The translations under genes were made by a program, and so were the position numbers. A model generated the notes under the pieces. The model was not told where the DNA came from and did no database searches. It saw only the letters and a program-made list of their open reading frames with translations. 64,000 bases of DNA from an uncultured Cytophagales bacterium (GTDB taxonomy: Bacteria > Bacteroidota > Bacteroidia > Cytophagales > Cyclobacteriaceae): positions 1 through 64,000 of the forward strand of contig CAJXNP010000003.1 of the NCBI GenBank assembly GCA_913057175.1, read 5' to 3'. Shown here in pieces: positions 9,811 to 19,167 of the stretch; the stretch's first letter is position 1; each line of letters starts with the position of its first letter.

Positions 9811-11697
9811 ATGAAAATTCTTATACTGATTGCGGCATTTTTTAGTATTGCACTTATTGGCAACAGTCAGGTCATGACACCTGAATTACTCTGGCAGCTC
9901 AACAGGGTAAAACCGGTTGGCATTTCCGATGACGGCCGACAGCTCATTTTCAAAGTTGATCGATACGATATATCCTCCAATTCTAAATCAACCAGAATTT
10001 TTCAAGTTCCTATCGAAGGAGGGGAAGCAATTGAAATGGAAGATTACACCAATATTTTTACTGATCCAAAACTCTCTCCCGACGGGACTTATAAAATCGA
10101 ACCTGAAAATGTGAAAGTTATACCGGTTTCGGGGAAGGACTATTATCCCGATTTGAAGAAATCTAATGTTTACATATACGACAACCTGATGTACCGGCAT
10201 TGGGATGAGTGGGAAGATGGTGAATTCAGTCACTTGTTTTTAAGGAATCTGAAATCAGGAGAGGAAATCGACATCATGAAAGGTGAACCCAACGATTGTC
10301 CTATGAAACCTTTTGGAGGGGAGGAAGACTTTATCTGGAATAATGAGGGTACTAAAATCCTTTACGTAACGAAGAAGGCTTTTGGTAAAGAATATGCAAT
10401 CAGCACCAATACGGATATTTATGCATATGATCTGACCTCAAAATCTACCATTAACCTGACAAGTGAAAATCAAGGCTATGATAACCATCCGGCTTTTTCA
10501 AGCGATGGGACACTTGCCTGGCTTCAGATGGACGAACCGGGCTATGAAGCCGACAAAAACGATATCATCATTTCACGTGATGACGAACACATTAACCTTA
10601 CCGGCCACTGGGATGGTACCGTCGAGGAATTTCATTGGAGTCTGGATGGTAAAAATATCTACTTTACAGCCGCTACAGGTGGCACCATCCAGTTATTTGC
10701 TGTTAATGTTCCCAAAAAAGGTCAACCTAAAATTAAGCAAATTACAGATGGACAATTTGATGTAACAGGAATAATTGGTGAATCCAAAAACCAAATTTTC
10801 GTCACGCGAACAGATATGAATCACGCAACTGAAATCTACTCAACTGACGTGAAAAGTGGTGGAATGATGCAAATCAGTCATGCCAATGATTCGATTTATG
10901 AAAAAATCAACCTTAGCAAGCTTGAAAGGAGAATGACTACCACGACCGATGGCAAAAAAATGGTAACATGGGTTATCTATCCACCGGAATTCGATCCGTC
11001 AAAAAAATACCCTGCTCTTTTGTATTGCGAAGGTGGTCCACAATCCCCATTGACACAGTTTTACTCTTTTCGTTGGAATTTTCAACTGATGGCGGCACAT
11101 GGCTACATTGTCATAGCACCAAACAGAAGAGGAATGCCCGGCCATGGAGTAGAATGGAATGAGCAGATCAGCGGCGACTGGGGTGGACAAAATATTCAGG
11201 ATTATTTGTCTGCCATTGATGAAATCAGTCAGGAGTCTTTTGTAAACAATAACCACCTGGGGGCGGTTGGCGCCAGCTATGGCGGGTTTTCGGTGTTTAC
11301 ATTGGCAGGTGTTCATGAAAACCGGTTCAAAACATTTATCGCCCATGATGGGGTTTTTAATACCAGAAGCATGTATGGAACCACAGAAGAGTTATTCTTT
11401 GTCAATAAAGATTTCGGGGGACCCTACTGGGAAAATCAGGAGTCTAAAAGCTATAATGAATACAATCCTATCACTATGGTCAACAAATGGGATACCCCTA
11501 TTCTGATTTTCCAGGGAGGTAAAGACTATCGTGTTCCCATCGGTCAGGGACTGGAAGCTTTCCAGGCCGCTCAATTAAGAGGTCTTAAAAGTAAACTATT
11601 GTATTTTCCGGAAGAAAACCACTGGATCCAATCGGCACAAAATGGCATTATCTGGCAGAAGGAGTTTTTTAAGTGGTTGGAAGAAACGTTGAATTAG
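9811..11697 (+). CDS. S9 family peptidase (prolyl oligopeptidase / DPP-IV-like), secreted
   Basis: Starting at ATG 9811 gives MKILILIAAFFSIALIGNSQ, a signal peptide; the upstream in-frame TTG at 9793 only lengthens it. The 628-residue protein has an N-terminal beta-propeller (blades such as GISDDGRQLIFKVDR and LSPDGTYKI) and a C-terminal alpha/beta hydrolase. The catalytic triad is visible: Ser489 in GASYGG, Asp572 in GGKDYRVP and His604 in ENHWI. Family members cleave after proline or act as broad dipeptidyl/acyl aminopeptidases in the periplasm. The stop overlaps the longest form of the next ORF, but the DUF2254 gene more likely starts at 11715, leaving a 17-base gap, so the two may be co-transcribed. 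Confidence 0.93.
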   Translation: MKILILIAAFFSIALIGNSQVMTPELLWQLNRVKPVGISDDGRQLIFKVDRYDISSNSKSTRIFQVPIEGGEAIEMEDYTNIFTDPKLSPDGTYKIEPENVKVIPVSGKDYYPDLKKSNVYIYDNLMYRHWDEWEDGEFSHLFLRNLKSGEEIDIMKGEPNDCPMKPFGGEEDFIWNNEGTKILYVTKKAFGKEYAISTNTDIYAYDLTSKSTINLTSENQGYDNHPAFSSDGTLAWLQMDEPGYEADKNDIIISRDDEHINLTGHWDGTVEEFHWSLDGKNIYFTAATGGTIQLFAVNVPKKGQPKIKQITDGQFDVTGIIGESKNQIFVTRTDMNHATEIYSTDVKSGGMMQISHANDSIYEKINLSKLERRMTTTTDGKKMVTWVIYPPEFDPSKKYPALLYCEGGPQSPLTQFYSFRWNFQLMAAHGYIVIAPNRRGMPGHGVEWNEQISGDWGGQNIQDYLSAIDEISQESFVNNNHLGAVGASYGGFSVFTLAGVHENRFKTFIAHDGVFNTRSMYGTTEELFFVNKDFGGPYWENQESKSYNEYNPITMVNKWDTPILIFQGGKDYRVPIGQGLEAFQAAQLRGLKSKLLYFPEENHWIQSAQNGIIWQKEFFKWLEETLN

Positions 11698-11714
11698 GTA
11701 AATTCTTCTTCGCT

Positions 11715-13019
11715 ATGAAAAAGTTTCAATACCTGTGGGAAAATTTAAAAGGCAGTTTTTGGTTCGTACCAACATTAATTTTATTTGTGTCGTTGATAGC
11801 TTCCATCGGATTTATTTCCCTGGATAGTTACATCAATTTTAGCCCATCAGGGATTTTAAACTACCTGTTTTCCGGCAGCCCGCAATCTGCCCGAAGTATT
11901 TTATCCATCATTGCCGGTGCCATGATCGGAGTAGCAGGAACTGTTTTTTCCATTACACTTGTCGCACTTACTCTTGCCTCTAATCAATTTGGATCCAGAC
12001 TTCTCCGTAACTTTATGTATGACCGGATTAACCAGATTGTATTAGGTACATACGTTTCCACATTTGTCTATTGCCTTGTGGTATTGAACTCCGTCATGGA
12101 CAACGAACAGAATCAATTTGTACCTGTATTTGCGGTTTTTGTTGCGATTCTCCTCGCCCTTATCAATATGATTCTGTTGATCTATTTTATTCATCACATT
12201 TCGATGAGCATTCAGTCCGACAAAGTCATTTCAGACATTTCAAACTCTATGACCCGAACGATCAGAAAATTATTTCCTGATAAATATGAGGAATCCAGCG
12301 AACACATGGAATTTGATTTAGATGAATTGAGGGAACAATACAAACATACCCTACAAATCGAAAGTACTCAAAACGGGTACATAGAATCGATTGATTACAA
12401 TCATCTGTTGGCAATTGCCAAAAAGCAAGACCTGACCATCAACATCAGTTATCGGGCTGGTGATTTTGTGGTGAAAGGAATCCACATCATCGAAATTTAT
12501 TCAAATAATAAAGCTGATGATGATATCACGCAAAAAATCAATAATGCAATTATCATTGGCAATGTCAGGACACCCCTTCAGGATGCTGAATTTGCCATCC
12601 ACCAGATGGTGGAAATTGCGATTCGGGCATTATCACCGGGTATAAACGACCCCTACACAGCGATCGCATGCATCGACAACCTGTCTTCAGTATTATGTTA
12701 TCTTGCCAAAGCAAAATTCCCCTCCAAATACCGGCATGATGATGATAAAACCCTTCGATTAATCATCCACAACTTCACTTACAGCAGTATGCTGGATGCC
12801 GCGTTTAACCAGATCAGGCAGTTTTCAGGTGGAAGTCCTTCTGTTGTCATCCGCCTGATGGAGGCGCTGATCACCATTGATCAATTGTTAAAACTCAAAA
12901 AAAACAAAAAGGCCATCCGTAAACATGCTGAGATGGTTTATAATCTGGCAAAACAATCATTTCCTGAGTCACACGACCTGAAAGACCTGGAAGGCAGGTA
13001 CCGTAATTTAATTGAGTGA
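11715..13019 (+). CDS. DUF2254 domain-containing membrane protein
   Basis: The ATG at 11715 (434 residues, MKKFQYLWENLKGSFW) is chosen over an upstream in-frame codon at 11673, which would overlap the S9 gene. Four hydrophobic segments lie in the first 170 residues (VPTLILFVSLIASIGFISL, IAGAMIGVAGTVFSITLVAL, YVSTFVYCLVVLN, VFVAILLALINMILLIYFI). A soluble C-terminal part contains the ALSPGINDPYTA stretch typical of DUF2254. The biochemical role of the family is unknown. The gene follows the S9 peptidase by 17 bases, and a 407-base repeat-bearing gap follows it. Confidence 0.88.
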   Translation: MKKFQYLWENLKGSFWFVPTLILFVSLIASIGFISLDSYINFSPSGILNYLFSGSPQSARSILSIIAGAMIGVAGTVFSITLVALTLASNQFGSRLLRNFMYDRINQIVLGTYVSTFVYCLVVLNSVMDNEQNQFVPVFAVFVAILLALINMILLIYFIHHISMSIQSDKVISDISNSMTRTIRKLFPDKYEESSEHMEFDLDELREQYKHTLQIESTQNGYIESIDYNHLLAIAKKQDLTINISYRAGDFVVKGIHIIEIYSNNKADDDITQKINNAIIIGNVRTPLQDAEFAIHQMVEIAIRALSPGINDPYTAIACIDNLSSVLCYLAKAKFPSKYRHDDDKTLRLIIHNFTYSSMLDAAFNQIRQFSGGSPSVVIRLMEALITIDQLLKLKKNKKAIRKHAEMVYNLAKQSFPESHDLKDLEGRYRNLIE

Positions 13020-13468
13020 TTTTGTGATCTGTTGATTGGGAGATTTGCTTGCCCACCGAAGGTAAGGGTTATTTATTGATTTGTTGATTTATTGATTGAG
13101 TAATTTAATGATTTGCCGAACTCATCCTGCAACCCGCAACCAATTTTACCGATCACCATTTACTCTCCGCCCTCCGCTCTCTGCCCTCTGCAAATTTCCG
13201 ACTACAGGCTTCGGTCTTCTAACTTTCATGTAAACATATCTCCATCTTTTTAAAACATTGATTCATCCGCTAAAAACATTTGCCATACATCTTCAAACGA
13301 TACAACATTTAACATCCACTAAAAAATTGTTGATTAGCGATTACAATAAGGAAGTTGAAAGTTTTACTGTTAAACATTCAATTATTCCAGTATAAGGGTG
13401 GGCCCACCTGATTACTGTTTGCACCTGTGTGCATGAAAATAAATCAGACACCTTTAAAATGGAATATT
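13020..13468. repeat. Intergenic region with an inverted copy of the composite repeat
   Basis: The segment 13125-13191 reads, on the minus strand, purine tract (GCAGAGGGCAGAGAGCGGAG), then GTAAATGGTGATCGGT, then GGTTGCGGGTTGCAGG. This is the same order of modules as the plus-oriented copies at 45.6-46.1 kb and 58.7 kb. Before it (about 13020-13110) is a TTGATTTATTGATT-like low-complexity stretch. The remaining 230 bases up to the next gene are AT-rich leader with no further structure seen. Confidence 0.7.
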
Positions 13469-14215
13469 ATGAAACCTCATTGCAGAATAATTTTGACAAT
13501 TCTTGCTATTACATTGAATCTGACCGCTTATTCTGAAATTAAGAATGGGTATGAGTGCAAAATAAAATTAGCAGTTGAAAATTTAGAATACTTCGATAGC
13601 CTGGAGCAAGTTTACCTTAAACTTGACCAGCAGCAAAACCTGAGAACGATACGCTATTGGTCAAGATGGGTACAAAAAAAGCACGACAAGTATGTTAAAA
13701 TGTACATCCTCACACAAAACTATCTCGCAAGTTTTAAAACAATCTCCCCTATAATCTACAACAGTATCGATTCAATTCAGGACAAAAATGGAAATATTAC
13801 TGATGTCTACGTGATGATTATTGAAGAAAATAGTTTTCAGGAGGAAGGAATAGTTGCAGTGACAAATTTAGATCAATGTAATGATAACATTCACACCTAT
13901 CATTCCGACTATGGACACCGATCAGTAAGCTTAATAATTGAACGAAACAGTCAAAGAAAAATATTAGAGCTTATGGCCCATGAGTTTGGGCATGTATTGT
14001 ACCAGGTTCCGAACCTGGCCAGCTATATTGAATATTTTAATAAAACATATGATGACACAAATCAGGAGAGAGGACATTTTAAGGAAGATCCGAGTCATCA
14101 TTCTGTCAAGAAAACGTTAGATCGTTATTGGCAGTCCTACATTAATTATCAAAGTATCAAAAGGGAAAACCGAAAGAAAAACGAATCCAATGAAATAGCA
14201 TTTAATAGACAATAA
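13469..14215 (+). CDS. Small secreted HEFGH-motif protein, putative zinc peptidase
   Basis: The ATG at 13469 starts MKPHCRIILTILAITLNLTAYS, a plausible signal peptide; ATG 13433 and GTG 13427 are in-frame alternatives. The 248-residue product has HEFGHVLYQ about two-thirds along (LMAHEFGHVLY), a HEXXH motif in a hydrophobic frame as in true zincins. Downstream, ERGHFKEDPSHH offers further His/Glu candidates for a third ligand. No known family was recognised beyond this. The GC content looks lower than in its neighbours. It is followed by 524 bases and then the large hybrid regulator, which reads the same way, but no functional link is evident. Confidence 0.7.
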   Translation: MKPHCRIILTILAITLNLTAYSEIKNGYECKIKLAVENLEYFDSLEQVYLKLDQQQNLRTIRYWSRWVQKKHDKYVKMYILTQNYLASFKTISPIIYNSIDSIQDKNGNITDVYVMIIEENSFQEEGIVAVTNLDQCNDNIHTYHSDYGHRSVSLIIERNSQRKILELMAHEFGHVLYQVPNLASYIEYFNKTYDDTNQERGHFKEDPSHHSVKKTLDRYWQSYINYQSIKRENRKKNESNEIAFNRQ

Positions 14216-14739
14216 GACACAATTTTAAAACAATACAACATATATGAAACTTTAAGTAATGGTAATTTATTTGTGGTTTTTACCCTGTTAGAAACAGAAT
14301 GGATAGATGGGAAGATTTTGAATAGTATCAGTGATGTCATTCTCACCATTATTGTTCATGATTTCCACTGGATGCAGGATTGCAAGATATTTCATGGAGA
14401 TGATCTTGGTTTTAACAAACTAACAACATCCATAAAAATACTTCATATTTTAGTTATTTAAGTTTGATGAGGAAAAATCCGGTTCAATTTTGCTGAACCT
14501 TGTCACATTGATTTTAGCAGGATCAAAATGTTAGGAGGTTTACATTTATCAACTCAATGAATCCAGAGAAAAAGTAAACTAATTTCATTTGACTACTTTT
14601 AAGATTAGGTGAACTATTAATTTGGGGAGGTAGCTTTTGGATCGTTTTTTCCTTATTTTTAATTAACTCAGATCAGGATTGAGGGACAATTCCATGGAGT
14701 TTTATTGATATAATTATTAATACATTCAATTTTTTAAAT
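14216..14739. other. AT-rich gap upstream of the hybrid two-component gene
   Basis: No gene can be supported. A 62-codon ORF at 14273-14461 has no recognisable composition or start context and is not called. The region is low in GC and probably holds the promoter and leader of the hybrid regulator. Confidence 0.5.
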
Positions 14740-17700
14740 ATGGTTTCAAATAAACCAGGATTAAAATTTTGCTTACCCCTACCAACCATAACCTCCATTA
14801 TTCGCTGGTGCAATTCCGAATACTCAATAAGAAACCTGATACTATTGCTGCTCATTCTTTTTATAATAAGCACTATCTGCATCGGCCAGGATAATTCGCT
14901 TAAGTTCAGAAGGCTCACCATAGAAGATGGATTATCGCAGAGTTCTGTTCACTCCATCGCTCAGGATAAAGAGGGGTATATTTGGTTTGCCACAGCCAGC
15001 GGACTAAACAGATTTGACGGGTATGAATTCAAAGTATTTAAAAACCAAATAGACAATGATAGCAGCCTATCAAATAACCGTTTAGCAAAGCTCTTCGTCG
15101 ATTCCAAAAACCGGCTGTGGATAGGAACAGAAGGTGGCGGATTAAATCTATTCAATGATCAATCCGATACATTTAAGGAAATCCCACTCAAGTCAGGAGC
15201 GCCATTATTCATTCACGCAATAGCTGAAAGCATGGATAGCACCCTCTGGATTGGTACCCGAAATGGAACCCTTTACAGATTAATACCACAAGGTGGAGAC
15301 TCTTTTTCTATCACAACCTACCCGCTCATTATTAATGAACTCCCCATTAAAAATGGCATCAACGATATTATTTTCTATCAGAACAAATTATTACTCGCAA
15401 CTTCAGGAAAGGGCATGATTTGCTTTGATCCGGGAAAAGAAAAATTTTCGGAATTTGATTATACTCAATACGGCGATCAGCTTCGTAATTGTATTGTCAA
15501 TTCTTTTTATAATGATAAAAATCAAAATTTATGGATAGCCACCGATAATTCGGGAATATTTATTTTTCAGAACAAATTACGAACAGTTACCAGAGTTGAC
15601 TTCGAGAGTTTTGGTTCGAGAGGCCTTATTTGCAATAATATTTATTCATTAACAGAAGACCAGCTTGGATATCTCTGGGTAGGAACAAAAGGAGGTTTGA
15701 ATATTTCTGAAAAAAAACTCGATGATTATAAAAACTTTGATTCGTTAGCTTTCACCAGGCATGTCTTTTCACCTTCAAATCAGAAAAGCCTTTCCAATAA
15801 CTTTGTGCGAACGATATATGAAGACAGATCCGGGATAGTGTGGATTGGTACTACAGCAGATGGTGTAAACCAGTTTAATCGAAGTTCTGATCTCTTCAAT
15901 TATTTTCAAAAAATCGAAGGGTTGCCCAATAGCCTGGAAAATGAAATAATCATGTCCGTATACGATGATGACAAAGGTGCGCTATGGATAGGTAGCGATG
16001 CCGGACTTATCAAATTTAATAAGCATAAAAAGTCCTTCGAACATTTTTGGAACGAAATTGACAAAGCAAGTTTTAATTTCAACACCATTATGTCCATAAC
16101 AGAACTAGATAATGATAAGCTTTTGTTAGGGACGTACGGCGGTGGACTAATTGTATTCGATCAGGTTCAGAACCAATATTTGTCGCTGATTAAGGAAGAC
16201 AATGCGTCATTTAAAGTTTGCCAAAGAGTATTGACAACTTACAAGGATCAGTATAAGAATATTTGGGTTGGGACAGATGGTAATGGAGTTATTAAATTCA
16301 GGTATAATAAAAATTTTGATGTTATTAAGTTTACAAATTACATACACTCACCTGGTGACACCAATAGTCTAAGTCATAACGATATCTGGAATTTCTTTGA
16401 AGATGAGCAAGGCACACTTTGGATTGGAACTGTGGGAGGATTAAATCAATACCACCCCGCTTCAGATAAATTCACATCATATAAGCATATTCCCAAGAAT
16501 AAAAAAAGCCTCAGTTCAAACCGTGTTTATTGTATTGAAAATCTGGATTCCAACAGGTTGATTATCGGGACGGATAATGGATTAAATATTTTTGACAAAA
16601 CTACCCGGGAGTTTGAATATTTTACTGAAAAAGATGGACTACCTGACCATGTCATTTATGGTGTTTTAAAGGAGAACGATACGTATTTTTGGTTGAGCAC
16701 AAACAATGGGATTTCCCGGTTTGACCATCAAAAAAGATTATTTAAAAATTTTTCTTCATCCGACGGGCTTCCTTCAAACGAATTTAATTCAGGAGCTTAT
16801 TATAAAAATTCCAAAGGAGAATTGTTTTTTGGCAGTACGAGAGGATTGCTATGGTTTGACCCATCAAGCCTTCAGACACTCTCCAACAAATTCATTCCAC
16901 CGATAGTTATTACAGACATAGAGGTAAATGGAATTGAAAAACTAACTAATTTACATGCTGACAAAGACCTGATATTAAAACACAATCAGAATACCATCAC
17001 ATTATCTTTTGCTTCATTGGATTTTACATCTCCCCTTAAAAATCAATATTCTTACAAAATTGATTATCCTGGTCAGGTTTGGACCAATATAGGTAACCGC
17101 AGGTTTGTCACATTCAGTAATTTGGCTCCCGGGAAATATAAATTTTTAGCAAAAGGTTCAAATAGTGATGGAATATGGAATGAAACGCCTGTTTCATTAA
17201 ATTTTATTATCCATCCTCCATGGTGGCAAACATGGTGGGCATATTTGCTTTATGGCTTATTTGTACTTGCTCTGTTTTTTACATTTTACCGATTACAGCT
17301 CAATAAGGAGCTGGAAGCTACGGAAAAAGATCGCTTAACAGAGTTGGACACTTTTAAATCCCGATTTTACACCAACATCACGCATGAGTTCAGGACACCT
17401 CTCACTGTGATTTTAGGCATGACCGAACAAATAAGAGAACATCCTAAAGAATGGTTAGAAAGTGGCATAATGATGATCAAGCGCAATGCAAATAACTTGC
17501 TTCAATTAGTCAATCAAATGCTGGACCTTTCCAAATTGGAAGCAGGCATGCTAATGCTTGATTTGAAACAAAATGATATCATCTCATTCCTGAGATATAT
17601 CGTCGAGTCTTTTCATTCGCTGTCGGAGCATAAAAAAATATCCATTCATTTTTTGAATGACATGGATCAACTGACAATGGATTATGATGCCGACAAGATT

Positions 17701-18918
17701 ACAAAAATTGTTTCCAACCTTCTTTTTAATGCTATAAAATTCACCCCGGAAAAAGGGAATATTTACCTATTCACGGAATTGACAGAGTTGAATCATCACC
17801 CAGCCCTGATGATCAAAATAAAAGATACCGGGATCGGGATCAGTCCAGAGCAGCAACTTCATATTTTCGACCGTTTTTACCAGGGAGATGATACAACAAC
17901 CCGAAAAAGCGAAGGGACCGGGATCGGGTTGGCAATCACCCAGGAACTGGTAAAATTAATGAATGGCAGGATTACTGTTCAAAGTGATGTAAATAAAGGT
18001 TCTGAATTTACTATAGTCTTACCAATAACAAAAGAGGCAACACTAGCCGAAAATCTGACCACTATTGACGAGAAAGAGGAGATTCAATTATCCATAGCTA
18101 CAGACAATAGGGAAGATGTAGAAAAATTCGATTTAGGAAGTGAAGAAGGTAAGGGAAAACCTACAGCGCTCGTTGTCGAAGATAATAACGACGTTGTCCA
18201 TTATTTGAAAGCCTGTTTACAAAAGGATTATTCTATCAAAGTCGCAAATAATGGACAAGATGGTATCGTTACAGCAACAAAACTCCTGCCTGATATCATT
18301 ATCAGCGACATTATGATGACGGAAAAGAATGGCTATCAACTGTGCAACACCCTGAAAAACGATATCCAAACCAGTCACATACCCATTATTTTATTAACAG
18401 CTAAGGCCGGGGAAGAAGACAAATTAGAAGGATTGGAATCAGGAGCAGATGCTTATCTGACCAAGCCCTTTAACGAGAAGGAATTAAGACTGCGTATCGA
18501 TAATTTAATTCGGCAAAAAGAAAAAATCTGGAAGCATTACAAAGAGTCACTTATCATTATTCCCAGGAAATTAAAAGTAAGCTCTCCGGATGAAAAATTC
18601 CTGACAAAAGCACTCGATATCCTTGAAAAGAAAAAATCTGATCCCAGCTTTGACACATCAATGTTTTTAAAAGAGTTGGGCATAAGCAGGGCAATGCTTC
18701 ATGTAAAATTAAAAGCCCTAACAGGTCAGTCGACAACAGAATTCATCCGCACATATCGATTAAAATATGCCGCACAATTGATCCAGCAAAATTTCGGTAA
18801 TGTTACCGAGGTGGCTTACGAATCTGGCTTCAATGATCAGAGTTATTTTACAAAAAGTTTCAAATCCCATTTTGGTGTATCTCCTTCAGAATATCCAAAA
18901 AAGATAAAGAGCTTTTGA
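14740..18918 (+). CDS. Hybrid two-component system protein (propeller sensor, histidine kinase, receiver, AraC HTH)
   Basis: The 1392-residue protein packs an entire signalling pathway. After an N-terminal hydrophobic signal segment (about 31-49), repeated propeller blades with WIGT/WVGT and GLNRFD motifs form the periplasmic sensor. A Y_Y_Y domain follows (about 740-820). A transmembrane helix is at 831-852, just after HPPWWQTWW. The kinase has phospho-acceptor His882 (THEFRTPLTVI), an N-box with NLLFNAIKFTP and G-boxes DTGIGIS and GTGIGLAI. The receiver Asp is D1190 (IISDIMM), and an AraC-type DNA-binding domain (VAYESGFNDQSYFTKSFKSH) ends the protein. Known relatives sense carbohydrates or breakdown products and activate adjacent genes. 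No SusC/D or glycoside hydrolase gene is nearby, so the signal is unknown here. Confidence 0.95.
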   Translation: MVSNKPGLKFCLPLPTITSIIRWCNSEYSIRNLILLLLILFIISTICIGQDNSLKFRRLTIEDGLSQSSVHSIAQDKEGYIWFATASGLNRFDGYEFKVFKNQIDNDSSLSNNRLAKLFVDSKNRLWIGTEGGGLNLFNDQSDTFKEIPLKSGAPLFIHAIAESMDSTLWIGTRNGTLYRLIPQGGDSFSITTYPLIINELPIKNGINDIIFYQNKLLLATSGKGMICFDPGKEKFSEFDYTQYGDQLRNCIVNSFYNDKNQNLWIATDNSGIFIFQNKLRTVTRVDFESFGSRGLICNNIYSLTEDQLGYLWVGTKGGLNISEKKLDDYKNFDSLAFTRHVFSPSNQKSLSNNFVRTIYEDRSGIVWIGTTADGVNQFNRSSDLFNYFQKIEGLPNSLENEIIMSVYDDDKGALWIGSDAGLIKFNKHKKSFEHFWNEIDKASFNFNTIMSITELDNDKLLLGTYGGGLIVFDQVQNQYLSLIKEDNASFKVCQRVLTTYKDQYKNIWVGTDGNGVIKFRYNKNFDVIKFTNYIHSPGDTNSLSHNDIWNFFEDEQGTLWIGTVGGLNQYHPASDKFTSYKHIPKNKKSLSSNRVYCIENLDSNRLIIGTDNGLNIFDKTTREFEYFTEKDGLPDHVIYGVLKENDTYFWLSTNNGISRFDHQKRLFKNFSSSDGLPSNEFNSGAYYKNSKGELFFGSTRGLLWFDPSSLQTLSNKFIPPIVITDIEVNGIEKLTNLHADKDLILKHNQNTITLSFASLDFTSPLKNQYSYKIDYPGQVWTNIGNRRFVTFSNLAPGKYKFLAKGSNSDGIWNETPVSLNFIIHPPWWQTWWAYLLYGLFVLALFFTFYRLQLNKELEATEKDRLTELDTFKSRFYTNITHEFRTPLTVILGMTEQIREHPKEWLESGIMMIKRNANNLLQLVNQMLDLSKLEAGMLMLDLKQNDIISFLRYIVESFHSLSEHKKISIHFLNDMDQLTMDYDADKITKIVSNLLFNAIKFTPEKGNIYLFTELTELNHHPALMIKIKDTGIGISPEQQLHIFDRFYQGDDTTTRKSEGTGIGLAITQELVKLMNGRITVQSDVNKGSEFTIVLPITKEATLAENLTTIDEKEEIQLSIATDNREDVEKFDLGSEEGKGKPTALVVEDNNDVVHYLKACLQKDYSIKVANNGQDGIVTATKLLPDIIISDIMMTEKNGYQLCNTLKNDIQTSHIPIILLTAKAGEEDKLEGLESGADAYLTKPFNEKELRLRIDNLIRQKEKIWKHYKESLIIIPRKLKVSSPDEKFLTKALDILEKKKSDPSFDTSMFLKELGISRAMLHVKLKALTGQSTTEFIRTYRLKYAAQLIQQNFGNVTEVAYESGFNDQSYFTKSFKSHFGVSPSEYPKKIKSF

Positions 18919-19167
18919 TTGGGTGATTGGGTGATTTGGTTATTTAGTTATTAAGCAATTGAGTTGAATGGTTGAATTAGTTGTTGGTTTCTGGTTTCTT
19001 GTTACTAGTAGAGGAATTTGACCAACTGCCTAATTGAACAGAACCACTGCCTACTGCCAATTGCCAACTTTTACTTTTTCCCTTTAACCTTTCACCTTTC
19101 AGCTTTCAACTTGCTCCTTCCTCCTTTCACCTTTTGTCCTCTGCCCTCCGCTCTTTGCCCTCCGCAC
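18919..19167. repeat. Pyrimidine-tract repeat between convergent genes
   Basis: This is the 249-base gap between the plus-strand hybrid regulator and the minus-strand kinase. From about 19075 to 19166 it is a run of CCTTTAACCTTTCACCTTTC- and CTCTGCCCTCCGCTC-type units. These are the reverse complement of the GAAAGGTGAAAGG and GAGCGGAGGGCAGAG purine tracts found after the permease genes. The first 100 bases hold TTGGGTGATTGGGTG-type low-complexity repeats. Confidence 0.65.

Noticed and set aside
14273-14461. 62-codon ORF upstream of the hybrid regulator
   Set aside because: No family resemblance, no start context and low-complexity composition; probably part of the AT-rich leader.
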